Shown one piece after another: positions 55,359 to 64,000 of a stretch of 64,000 nucleotides of DNA (positions are counted from its first letter, which is position 1; every line of letters starts with the position of its first letter). The position numbers and the translations under genes were made by a program. The stretch is from Pleomorphomonas sp. T1.2MG-36. GTDB taxonomy: Bacteria > Pseudomonadota > Alphaproteobacteria > Rhizobiales > Pleomorphomonadaceae. The notes beneath the pieces were generated by a model. That model saw nothing but the letters and a program-made list of their open reading frames with translations. It ran no database searches and was not told where the DNA came from. The DNA is taken from NCBI RefSeq assembly GCF_950100655.1, contig NZ_CATNLY010000001.1, positions 806,001 to 870,000 of the forward strand, written 5' to 3'.

Positions 55359-56612
55359 ATGAACCGCAAAACCGTCGCGCTCGCCTTTGCGGGCGCCAGC
55401 CTGTTTGCCATCACGGCCGCCCAGGCCGCCGAGATCACCGTGTGGTGCTGGGACCCGAATTTCAACGTCGCCATCATGAAGCAGGCCGGCGAGATCTACG
55501 CCAAGAGCCATCCGGACTTCAAACTCAACGTCGTCGATTTCGCCAAGGCCGACCTTGAGCAGAAGCTGCAGACTGGCCTCGCCTCCGGCGTTGCCGACGG
55601 CATGCCCGACATCGTCCTCATCGAGGATTACGGCGCCCAGAAGTATCTGCAGTCCTTCCCCGATTCCTTCGCCCCGCTCAGCGACAAGGTCGACTACAAG
55701 GGCTTCGCCCCCTACAAGGTCGCCCTCGCCACCCTCGACGACAAAGTCTACTCCATGCCCTTCGACTCGGGCGTGACCGGCTTCTACTATCGCAAGGACC
55801 TGCTGTCGCAGGCCGGCTTCCAGCCCGCCGACCTCCAGGACCTGACCTGGGACAAGTTCATCGAGATCGCCAAGGTCGTCGAAGAGAAGACCGGCAAGAA
55901 GATGATGGCCTACGATCCGAATGATGCCGGTCTGACCCGCATCATCATGCAGTCGGCCGGTGGCTGGTACTTCGACAAGGACGGCAACCTGTCGATCGAA
56001 GGCAACCCCGCCCTCAAGGCCGCGCTCGAGGTCATCCAGAAGATCCAGACCGCCAACATCTTCCGCCCGGCCGCCGGCTGGGCCGACTGGGTCGGCGCCT
56101 TCACCGGCGGCGAAGTAGCGTCCGTCACCACCGGCGTGTGGATCACCGGCACCGTCAAGTCGCAGCCCGAGCAGTCCGGCAACTGGGGCATCGCTCCGAT
56201 TCCCAAGCTGACCATCGACGGCGCCACCCACTACTCGAACCTCGGCGGTTCGAGCTGGTACGTCCTGTCGGCCTCCGCCGCCAAGGACGAGGCGATCGAT
56301 TTCCTGAATGAAGTCTACGCCAAGGACGTCAATTTCTACCAGAAGATCCTCGTCGACCGGGGCGCCGTCGGTTCGCTGCTGGCGGCCCGCGATGGCGAAG
56401 CCTACAAGTCGTCCGACGCCTTCTTCGGCGGCGAGCCCATCTGGCAGACCTTCTCCGACTGGCTGTCCAAGGTCCCGTCGGTCAACTACGGCACCTTCAC
56501 CAACGAAGTCGACTCCGTGGTTGCCGCCCACCAGCCCGAGCTCGCCAAGGGCACGTCGGTCGACGACGTGATCAAGGCGATCAACGAGCAGGCCCAGACC
56601 CTCGTTCAGTAA
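55359..56612 (+). CDS. Extracellular sugar-binding protein of an ABC importer
   Basis: Periplasmic binding protein of 417 residues (family 1). Signal peptide (VALAFAGASLFAITAAQAA with cleavage before AEITVW), then the family-1 pattern: PDIVLIEDYGAQKYLQSFPD, FDSGVTGFYYRKDLL, GWYFDKDGNLSIEGNPALKA, GGEVASVTTGVWITG and the C-terminal VNYGTFTNEVDSVVA. Aromatic-rich (WCWD, WADW, WYVL) as expected for oligosaccharide binders. ATG at 55359 with GGAGG upstream. First gene of the operon and followed by a strong hairpin. Confidence 0.95.
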   Translation: MNRKTVALAFAGASLFAITAAQAAEITVWCWDPNFNVAIMKQAGEIYAKSHPDFKLNVVDFAKADLEQKLQTGLASGVADGMPDIVLIEDYGAQKYLQSFPDSFAPLSDKVDYKGFAPYKVALATLDDKVYSMPFDSGVTGFYYRKDLLSQAGFQPADLQDLTWDKFIEIAKVVEEKTGKKMMAYDPNDAGLTRIIMQSAGGWYFDKDGNLSIEGNPALKAALEVIQKIQTANIFRPAAGWADWVGAFTGGEVASVTTGVWITGTVKSQPEQSGNWGIAPIPKLTIDGATHYSNLGGSSWYVLSASAAKDEAIDFLNEVYAKDVNFYQKILVDRGAVGSLLAARDGEAYKSSDAFFGGEPIWQTFSDWLSKVPSVNYGTFTNEVDSVVAAHQPELAKGTSVDDVIKAINEQAQTLVQ

Positions 56613-56619
56613 TGATCTG

Positions 56620-56647
56620 GTGGCGGGCGGCCCACGCCGCCCGCCAC
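56620..56647 (+). terminator. Intraoperonic hairpin after the binding-protein gene
   Basis: GTGGCGGGCGG and CCGCCCGCCAC form an 11-bp perfect stem with a CCCACG loop, followed by TTTG, starting 7 bases after the stop codon. It probably stabilises the binding-protein mRNA or attenuates the downstream permeases, as in the classic malE-malF arrangement. Confidence 0.75.
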
Positions 56648-56855
56648 TTTGCCCCGGTTTGCGTCATCGCCGGCACCGCCGGTGACGAACGCCACGCACG
56701 ATGGCGGCCGCCACCGCTCTTCTCACGCCATGACGGGCGAAGAGCCGGCCAATCGCAGCGCCTCAAACATACCCGAATAATCGGCGCCTCCCCGTCCGGG
56801 CCGATACGCCCGCCGGAGGATGCCCGAGAGCCCCGCTCTACCGGAACGGTGACCC

Positions 56856-57770
56856 ATGTCAGCAATCTCCCCGCGGCGAATGAGGCCGCGCTTCGACGTC
56901 AACGGCTGGCTGTTCGTCGGCCCCGCGCTGGCGTTGATCGCCACCTTCATGATCTTTCCGGTGCTGCACTCGCTGTGGATGTCCTTTCAGTCCGGCCTCG
57001 GCTTGCGCCTGTCCTTCGCCGGTCTCAAGAACGTCAACCGGCTGTTCAACGACCCGCTGTTTTTCATGGCGCTGAAAAACACCTTCATCTTCTTCCTGGT
57101 GCAGGTGCCGGTGATGCTGACGCTGGCGCTGGTCACGGCGTCGCTGCTCAACAATCCCGATCTCAAGTTTCGCGGCATCCTGCGCACGGCCATCTTCCTG
57201 CCCTGCGTCACCTCGCTGGTCGCCTACACGGTGCTGTTCAAGTCGATGTTCGTCGCCAATGGGCTGATCAACACGACGCTGATCAACCTCGGCATCGTCG
57301 ACACCGGCATTCCCTGGATGACCGATCCGTTCTGGTGCCGGACCATGATCATCATCGCCATCACCTGGCGGTGGACCGGCTACAACATGATCTTCTACCT
57401 CGCGGCCATGCAGAACATCGACCGGTCGGTCTATGAGGCCGCCCGCATCGACGGCGTGCCGACCTGGGCCCGCTTCCTGCACCTCACCATTCCCATGCTG
57501 AAGCCGGTGATCCTGTTCACCACGGTCACCTCCACCATCGGCACGCTTCAGCTGTTCGACGAAGTGTCGACCATCACCGGCGGCGGTTCGGCCGGCGGCG
57601 CGGCGGGCCCCGGCAACTCGGCGCTGACCCTGTCGCTCTACATCTACAACCTGACCTTCAAGTTCGCGCCGAACTTCGGCTACGCCGCCACCGTCTCCTA
57701 CGTCATCGTCATCCTGGTGGCGATCCTGTCCTTCCTGCAATTCTATGCCGCCCGGGAGCGAAAGGCATGA
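56856..57770 (+). CDS. Sugar ABC transporter permease 1
   Basis: Inner-membrane permease of 304 residues, MalF-like, six transmembrane segments. N-terminal NGWLFVGPALALIATFMIFPVLHSLWMSF is typical; the EAA loop that contacts the ATPase is YEAARIDGVPTWARFLHLTIP. Starts 243 bp after the binding protein stop; a second hairpin-like stretch (CGTCATCGCCGGC/GCCGGTGACG) lies in that gap. The stop overlaps the start of permease 2 by four bases. Confidence 0.95.
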   Translation: MSAISPRRMRPRFDVNGWLFVGPALALIATFMIFPVLHSLWMSFQSGLGLRLSFAGLKNVNRLFNDPLFFMALKNTFIFFLVQVPVMLTLALVTASLLNNPDLKFRGILRTAIFLPCVTSLVAYTVLFKSMFVANGLINTTLINLGIVDTGIPWMTDPFWCRTMIIIAITWRWTGYNMIFYLAAMQNIDRSVYEAARIDGVPTWARFLHLTIPMLKPVILFTTVTSTIGTLQLFDEVSTITGGGSAGGAAGPGNSALTLSLYIYNLTFKFAPNFGYAATVSYVIVILVAILSFLQFYAARERKA

Positions 57771-58591
57771 TCAGCTACGGCTTCAAGCAGCGGTTCTCGT
57801 CCGTCGTCGTCTACGTCTTTCTGGGGGTGATGGCTTTCCTGTCCGTCTTCCCGTTCCTGTGGATGGTCATCGGCGCCACCAACACCACGTCCGACATCAT
57901 CAAGGGCAAGATGAGCTTCGGCGAAGCGCTGCTCCTCAACGCGACGACCTTCTTCACCCAGGTCAACGTGCCGCTGATCTTCTGGAACTCCGCCAAGATC
58001 ACCATCATCGCCACGGTGCTGACGCTGCTGATCTCCTCGCTCGCCGGCTATGGCTTCGAGATCTTCGCGTCGCGCTTTCGCGAGAGGCTCTACACGCTGA
58101 TGCTGTTGACGCTGATGATCCCCTTCGCGGCGTTGCTGATCCCGCTGTTCATGCTGATGGGCAAGTTCGGCCTCATCAACACCCATATCGCGGTTGTGCT
58201 GCCCACCATCGCCTCGGCGTTCATCATCTTCTACTTTCGCCAGTCGACCAAGGCGTTCCCGCACGAGCTGCGAGACGCGGCGCGCGTAGACGGCTTGAAG
58301 GAATGGCAGATCTTCTTTCTGATCTACATGCCGGTGATGCGCTCGACCTACGCGGCGGCCTTCATCATCGTCTTCATGACGGCCTGGAACAGCTACCTGT
58401 GGCCGCTGGTCGTGCTGCAGTCCAACGAAACCAAGACCATCACGCTCGTCATCTCCTCGCTCGGCTCGGCCTACTATCCCGACTACGGCGCCGTGATGAT
58501 CGGCACGGTCCTCGCGACCATTCCCACCCTCTTCGTCTTCTTTGCCATGCAGCGCCAGTTCGTCGAAGGCATGCTCGGCTCGGTCAAGTAA
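57767..58591 (+). CDS. Sugar ABC transporter permease 2
   Basis: MalG-like permease of 274 residues with six transmembrane helices. The EAA motif reads LRDAARVDGLKEWQIFFLIY followed by MPVMRSTYAAA. ATG overlaps the end of permease 1. Ends 10 bp before the GH2 gene. Confidence 0.95.
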   Translation: MISYGFKQRFSSVVVYVFLGVMAFLSVFPFLWMVIGATNTTSDIIKGKMSFGEALLLNATTFFTQVNVPLIFWNSAKITIIATVLTLLISSLAGYGFEIFASRFRERLYTLMLLTLMIPFAALLIPLFMLMGKFGLINTHIAVVLPTIASAFIIFYFRQSTKAFPHELRDAARVDGLKEWQIFFLIYMPVMRSTYAAAFIIVFMTAWNSYLWPLVVLQSNETKTITLVISSLGSAYYPDYGAVMIGTVLATIPTLFVFFAMQRQFVEGMLGSVK

Positions 58592-58601
58592 CAGGTTCAA
58601 A

Positions 58602-60848
58602 ATGCGCAAGACCATCAACTGCAACACCGGCTGGACGTTCCACGAGGGCTTCTCCGCCGATTTCGCTGCCGCCTTCCGCAAGGGCGAGGCGGTCAACCTA
58701 CCGCACAACGCGGTCGACCTGCCGTACAACTACTTTGACGAAACCTGCTACCAGCGGCCGTTCACCTACCAGAAGGTCATTGCCTGGCGGCCCGAGTTCG
58801 AGGGCCGCGAAGTGGCCCTGGTGTTCGACGGCGCCATGGCCGACAGCGTCGTCTACGTCAACGGCGAAGAGGTGGTGGCCCATCCCGACGGCTACACGCC
58901 GTTCACCGCCCGACTGACCGAACGCCTGGTCGAGGGCGACAACCTCGTCACGGTGAAGATCGACGGCTCCGAGAACCCGGCCATTCCGCCCTTCGGCGGC
59001 CAGATCGACTATCTCACCTACGCCGGCATCTATCGCGACGTCTGGCTGCACGTGACGGCCCCGGTCTATATCGGCAACGTCAAGATCGAGACGCCCGACG
59101 CGCTCGCGTCGAAGAAGACGGTAAAGGTCCGCGTCGACATCGCCAATCCGCGCGGGCTGAAGCTGGCCGGCCGGGTGTCGGTGACGCTGAAGGATGCCGC
59201 TGGCAAGACCATCGGCAGCGCCGACGCCTCCTATGCCAATGACAGCGTGACGCTGGAGATCAAGAATCTCGATGGCATCGCCCTCTGGGACATCGACAAT
59301 CCGAACCTCTACGAGGCGGCGGTCGATCTCGTCCACGAGAGCGGCGACGATGCCTGCTGCGTCAACTTCGGCTTCCGCTCCGTCGAGTTCACGCCCGAGG
59401 GCTTCCGCCTCAACGGCAAGCCCCTCAAGCTGCGCGGCCTCAACCGCCATCAGGCCTACCCCTACGTCGGCTACGCCATGGGTCGCCGCGCCCAGGAACT
59501 CGACGCCGAGATCCTGAAGAACGAGCTGAAGGTCAACGTCGTCCGCACCTCGCACTACCCGCAGTCGCCCTGGTTCCTCGATGCCTGCGACCGCCTCGGC
59601 CTCTTGGTGTTCGAGGAAATCCCCGGCTGGCAGCATGTCGGCGACGAGAAGTGGCAGGCGCTGGCCATCGACAACGTGCGCGCCATGATCGAGCGCGACT
59701 GGAACCATCCGTCGATCATCATCTGGGGCGTCCGCATCAACGAGTCGCAGGATTTCCACGACTTCTATTCGGCGACCAACAAGCTTGCCCACGAACTCGA
59801 CCCGACGCGCCAGACCGGCGGCGTCCGCTACATCACCGACAGCGAGTTCCTGGAAGACGTCTACACGATGAACGACTTCATCCAGGGCAACGAGGAACTG
59901 CCCGGCGCCAACCGGCCGCGCACCGCGCTCCGCCCCGTCGGGGAGATCACCGGCCTCAAGAAGCCGGTGCCCTACATGGTGACCGAGTTCAACGGCCACA
60001 TGTACCCGACCAAGCGCTATGATCAGGAGCAGCGTCAGGCCGAGCACGTCACCCGCTATCTCTCCATCCTCAACGCCGTCTATGGCGACCCGAACATCTC
60101 CGGCTCCACCGGCTGGTGCATGTTCGACTACAACACGCACAAGGACTTCGGCTCCGGCGACCGCATCTGCCATCATGGCGTGATGGACGCCTGGCGCGAG
60201 CCCAAGTTCGCCGCCTGGGTCTACACCAGCCAGTGCGATCCGTCCGACGAGGTGGTGCTGAAACCCGTCACCTACTACGCCCGTGGCGAGCGCAACATCG
60301 GTGGCATCCTGCCGCTGATCGTGCTGACCAACTGCGACGAGGTGGAACTCCAGTACGGCCCGGACATCGTCAAGCGCGTCAAGCCCGACCGCGAGATCTA
60401 CCCGCATCTGCCGCACGCCCCCGTCGTGATCGACCATCGCGCCTTCTCGGCCGAGGAACTCGGTCTTTGGGGCATGAAGTGGGAAGAGGCGACCGTCACC
60501 GGCTTTGTCGGCGGCAAGCCGGTCAAGACCGTCCGGTTCGCCTGCGACCCGGTGCCGACCACGCTGGAAGTCCAGCCCGACTGGACCGAGCTTTCGGCCG
60601 AACCCAAGGACTCGGTCCGCGTCATCGTCCGCGCGCTCGACCAGCTTGGCAACCTCATGCCCTTCCTCGACGAGGCGGTTCATGTCACGGTCAGCGGGCA
60701 GGCAAAGCTGCTCGGTCCGTCGGAGATGGTGCTGAAGGGCGGCGCCATCGGCTTCTGGCTTGAGACGACCGGCGGCGCCGGCGACGTCGTCGTCAAGGTC
60801 GCCTGCCATCGGTTCGGCGAAACCACCCTCACCCTCAAGGCCGGCTGA
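58602..60848 (+). CDS. Glycoside hydrolase family 2 (beta-galactosidase-like), cytoplasmic
   Basis: 748 residues, no signal peptide. Domains: sugar-binding jelly roll (about 15-170, VNGEEVVAHPDGYTPF), Ig-like (about 175-275), catalytic TIM barrel (about 280-560) and a C-terminal Ig-like region. The acid/base Glu381 is in WGVRINES and the nucleophile Glu462 is in MVTEFNGH; RHQAYPYVG and RTSHYPQSPWFLDACD are GH2 marks. So the imported sugar is cut inside the cell. Beta-galactosidase, beta-glucuronidase or beta-mannosidase are all possible. Lies between permease and ATPase genes. Confidence 0.92.
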   Translation: MRKTINCNTGWTFHEGFSADFAAAFRKGEAVNLPHNAVDLPYNYFDETCYQRPFTYQKVIAWRPEFEGREVALVFDGAMADSVVYVNGEEVVAHPDGYTPFTARLTERLVEGDNLVTVKIDGSENPAIPPFGGQIDYLTYAGIYRDVWLHVTAPVYIGNVKIETPDALASKKTVKVRVDIANPRGLKLAGRVSVTLKDAAGKTIGSADASYANDSVTLEIKNLDGIALWDIDNPNLYEAAVDLVHESGDDACCVNFGFRSVEFTPEGFRLNGKPLKLRGLNRHQAYPYVGYAMGRRAQELDAEILKNELKVNVVRTSHYPQSPWFLDACDRLGLLVFEEIPGWQHVGDEKWQALAIDNVRAMIERDWNHPSIIIWGVRINESQDFHDFYSATNKLAHELDPTRQTGGVRYITDSEFLEDVYTMNDFIQGNEELPGANRPRTALRPVGEITGLKKPVPYMVTEFNGHMYPTKRYDQEQRQAEHVTRYLSILNAVYGDPNISGSTGWCMFDYNTHKDFGSGDRICHHGVMDAWREPKFAAWVYTSQCDPSDEVVLKPVTYYARGERNIGGILPLIVLTNCDEVELQYGPDIVKRVKPDREIYPHLPHAPVVIDHRAFSAEELGLWGMKWEEATVTGFVGGKPVKTVRFACDPVPTTLEVQPDWTELSAEPKDSVRVIVRALDQLGNLMPFLDEAVHVTVSGQAKLLGPSEMVLKGGAIGFWLETTGGAGDVVVKVACHRFGETTLTLKAG

Positions 60849-60880
60849 CGGCACAACCGATCGAAGCGGAAAACAACATC

Positions 60881-61963
<1,083 letters not shown>

Positions 61964-61990
61964 CAGCACCCTCCACCGTCGGCACAAGGC

Positions 61991-62022
61991 AAGGCCGGAA
62001 CCCTTCGCAGGGTCCCGGCCTT
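61991..62022. terminator. Terminator after the ABC ATPase gene
   Basis: AAGGCCGG and CCGGCCTT pair in full, extended by ACCC/GGGT with one unpaired C, followed by TT; between converging genes. Confidence 0.9.
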
Positions 62023-62079
62023 TTCATTGGTCGGAGAGGACGATGCTTGGCAAACAGGAGGCTGGAACGCCGATCTGAC

Positions 62080-62994
62080 TCAATCGGATCGAACGGCGCT
62101 CTTGGCATCGACGGCGCTTCGAGCGGGAATGGCGGCCTGGGCGCCGGGGGAAAGACAGGCGAGCGCGCCCGCCACAGCTGCCCGCTGTAGGGAGACGACG
62201 AAATCGTCGCCGGCATCGAGGCCGGCTGCCAGATAGCCGCAGAAGGTGTCGCCTGCGCCGACCGCGTCGACAGGAACGATCCGTGGGCTGTCCACCCGGA
62301 TGATCTCGCCGTCCGAGATGGCGATAGCTCCCCGTTCGCCAAGGGTGACGACGACGGTGCGGCCATTTTCTCCATGAAGGCGACGCAAGGCGTCGATGCG
62401 AGCCTCGTCGCCTTCCAGCTTCGACCCGACAAGGCAGTCGAACTCGGTCTCGTTGGCGACGACGATGTCCGCAAGGCGACCAAGCCGCGCCGCCTCGGCG
62501 GTAAGCGGCGCCAGGTTGAGCAGCGTGCGGACCCCGGTCCGCCGTGCCGCCGCAAGTGCGGCCTCGACGCTGGCCTCAGGAATCTCCAGCTGCATCATCA
62601 TGAGGTCGCGCGGCCCGCGTCCCATGACCGCCGCCTCGGCATCGGCTGGCGTCAGCGCGCCGTTGGCGCCGGGAATGACGGTGATCATGTTCTCGCCGCC
62701 GGCATCCACCAGGATGATGGCGGTTCCCGTCGGTCCGGCCACGGTGCGGACGAGCGACAGGTCGACGCCGCTATCCCCGAGAAGCGCAAGGGCCTGTCCG
62801 GCGAAGCCATCATTGCCCACCGCGCCGGCAAAGCGCACCTCGGCGCCGGCCCGCCGGGCGGCCAGGGCCTGATTGGCGCCCTTGCCACCGGGCGTTGTGA
62901 CAAAGCCGTTACCCGCCACCGTCTCCCCGGGATGGGGCAGACGCTGCGCGGTTGCGACGAGATCGATGTTGACCGAGCCAAAGACGGTTATCAT
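62080..62994 (-). CDS. rbsK: Ribokinase (PfkB family)
   Basis: Sugar kinase of 304 residues. Ribokinase marks: FGSVNIDLVATAQRLPHPGET, GGKGANQALAARRAG, AGAVGNDGFAGQAL, the PfkB signature DAVGAGDTFCGYLAAG with the catalytic aspartate, and LGERGAIAI. Ends with the usual short tail. In the operon with the aldolase gene upstream (HpcH-type) at 91 bp distance; no ribose importer is adjacent in the window. Confidence 0.93.
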   Translation of the reverse strand: MITVFGSVNIDLVATAQRLPHPGETVAGNGFVTTPGGKGANQALAARRAGAEVRFAGAVGNDGFAGQALALLGDSGVDLSLVRTVAGPTGTAIILVDAGGENMITVIPGANGALTPADAEAAVMGRGPRDLMMMQLEIPEASVEAALAAARRTGVRTLLNLAPLTAEAARLGRLADIVVANETEFDCLVGSKLEGDEARIDALRRLHGENGRTVVVTLGERGAIAISDGEIIRVDSPRIVPVDAVGAGDTFCGYLAAGLDAGDDFVVSLQRAAVAGALACLSPGAQAAIPARSAVDAKSAVRSD

Positions 62995-63085
62995 GAGGTC
63001 CCATCCAGTTCGCCGGCGTCGACCGTGGCGCCCAGTGCTCTATCGGGCCTCATGATCGCCTGTCGATCGACGCCGGCCGTGTCCA

Positions 63086-63910
63086 TCAATAGGAACGCGA
63101 CAGTCCGGACGTCGCCGGCGTGACGCCCTGGGCCTTTGCCGTGGCGATCGCCTGATAGTCGGCCAAGGCCAGCTTGCCGGCATCGCGCAACAGCGCGACG
63201 TCATGCGGGCCGGCAATGACGCGGTATCCCCGGTCGATGAGATCGGCAACCGAAGCGCCACCGTTCGGCACGGTGCCCAGCACCTTGCCGGCGTCCAGGA
63301 TCGCCTTCTCGGCGCGGCGGACCAGAGCTTGGACTTCGGCGTGGCCGGTCTGCTCCAACCGGCCGATCGACCCTGCCAGATCGTTGACGCCGATGAAGAC
63401 CACATCGATACCGGGAATGGCGGCAATGGCCTCGGCATTGTCGACGGCGATATGGGACTCGAGCTGAACGACGATCAGCATTTCCCGGTTGGCCTTGACG
63501 ATATAGTCGGGCTCCAGGCCGAAGGTCGACGCCCGCACCACGCCGGCGGCATAACCGCGAATGCCCTCAGGCGGATAAAGGCAGGCGCGAACGGCGGCTT
63601 CCGCTGCTTCGGGCGTGTCGACCGACGGAATCATGACCGACTGGACGCCCGCGTCGAGAACCCGCTTCAGGAACACGTGGTCGTTCCAGGGCACGCGCAC
63701 GAGAGCCGGGGTCGGCGTCGTTTCCACGGCCCGCAGCGTCTCCATGATCTCGCGCGTCTCGCCGATGCCATGCTCGTGGTCGACCAGAAGATAATCGAAT
63801 CCGATGTGCCCGAGTATCTCGGCATTGGTGGGCGAGCCGCCACCGATCCAGCAACCGAAAGCGGTCTTGCCGGACAAGAGATGTGACTTCAGACGGTTGG
63901 GCTTGTACAT
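63086..63910 (-). CDS. HpcH/HpaI aldolase family protein
   Basis: Class II-type pyruvate aldolase of 274 residues, metal-dependent. Features: the fold start FGCWIGGGSPTNAEILGHIG, FDYLLVDHEHGIGETREI, VRVPWNDHVFLKRVLDAGVQ, the metal Glu in VVQLES and the DIVFIGVNDLAG-like segment (VDVVFIGVNDLAGSIG), where the usual GPADL is GVNDL. Could be 2-dehydro-3-deoxyglucarate aldolase or a hydroxy-keto acid aldolase; substrate unknown. It precedes the ribokinase gene. The gene upstream is beyond the window. Confidence 0.9.
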   Translation of the reverse strand: MYKPNRLKSHLLSGKTAFGCWIGGGSPTNAEILGHIGFDYLLVDHEHGIGETREIMETLRAVETTPTPALVRVPWNDHVFLKRVLDAGVQSVMIPSVDTPEAAEAAVRACLYPPEGIRGYAAGVVRASTFGLEPDYIVKANREMLIVVQLESHIAVDNAEAIAAIPGIDVVFIGVNDLAGSIGRLEQTGHAEVQALVRRAEKAILDAGKVLGTVPNGGASVADLIDRGYRVIAGPHDVALLRDAGKLALADYQAIATAKAQGVTPATSGLSRSY

Positions 63911-64000
63911 CGGGAAATGACCTTCAGGAACATGAGAGGTATTGCGCGCCGGACCGGCGCTTTCATCGAGGCGGGATGGATGCCGATGATCCCGTGAGGA

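Noticed and set aside
58698..60854. 718-codon minus-strand frame over the GH2 gene
   Set aside because: Antisense to an intact GH2 enzyme with both catalytic glutamates; no domain resemblance.

Overview
The window is about 64 kb of GC-rich DNA (roughly 63-65% G+C by eye) that is almost entirely chromosomal and densely coding. The gene content and order point to an alphaproteobacterium of the order Hyphomicrobiales (Rhizobiales): ceDUF177-plsX-fabH-ihfA-merR on one strand, a Cbp3-type cytochrome bc1 chaperone divergent from bamE, a K+-independent H+-pyrophosphatase, nusB-thiL, and a long suf operon with an extra cysteine desulfurase. I cannot name the genus from sequence alone. I saw no rRNA, CRISPR array, insertion sequence, integrase or prophage, and one tRNA (Pro, GGG).

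Region by region. 1-2.4 kb: the 5' two-thirds of a PTS fusion protein (EIIA-HPr-start of EI, cut by the window edge) behind a LacI-type regulator that has two AACCGGTT-centred dyads upstream. 3-9.5 kb: tRNA-Pro, merR, ihfA, fabH, plsX, DUF177 and the bc1 chaperone, then divergent bamE preceded by several inverted repeats, and rarD. 9.6-18.6 kb: hppA, a DedA-family membrane protein, thiL-nusB, a ClbS/DfsB-like protein, marC, a small exported protein and a large molybdopterin oxidoreductase. 19-26.5 kb: a chemoreceptor, thrS, a two-gene ThrE-type exporter and a PfkB phosphofructokinase. 27-35 kb: the iron-sulfur assembly cluster, transcribed right to left as cysteine desulfurase, sufB, sufC, sufD, sufS, sufT and then sufA, divergent from an alpha/beta hydrolase whose usual nucleophile serine is replaced by aspartate. 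35-46.5 kb: a GIY-YIG-like small protein, a degenerate GGDEF protein, rluC-crcB, kup, an L,D-transpeptidase, a complete GGDEF-EAL protein and two uncharacterised membrane proteins. 46.5-53.8 kb: DUF3126, cysE, a 0.9-kb low-GC gap full of inverted repeats, an acyl-ligase, an AGE-family epimerase with cysQ, a glutathione transferase and a half-size EamA protein. 54-62 kb: a LacI regulator followed by a complete carbohydrate ABC importer (binding protein, two permeases, ATPase) with an intracellular GH2 beta-galactosidase-like enzyme inside the operon. 62-64 kb: a convergent HpcH-type aldolase and ribokinase pair.

How it fits together. The most self-contained accessory system is the LacI-ABC-GH2 locus: an imported oligosaccharide or glycoside would be cleaved in the cytoplasm, and three dyads sharing GTAAA/TTTAC half-sites in front of the regulator and in front of the operon are the probable switch. 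The suf cluster supplies Fe-S clusters, for example to the molybdoenzyme. The most unexplained non-coding signals are the inverted-repeat clusters at 48.38-48.61 kb, 36.04-36.09 kb and 7.84-8.01 kb. I did not find a clearly new multi-gene defence or mobile system.
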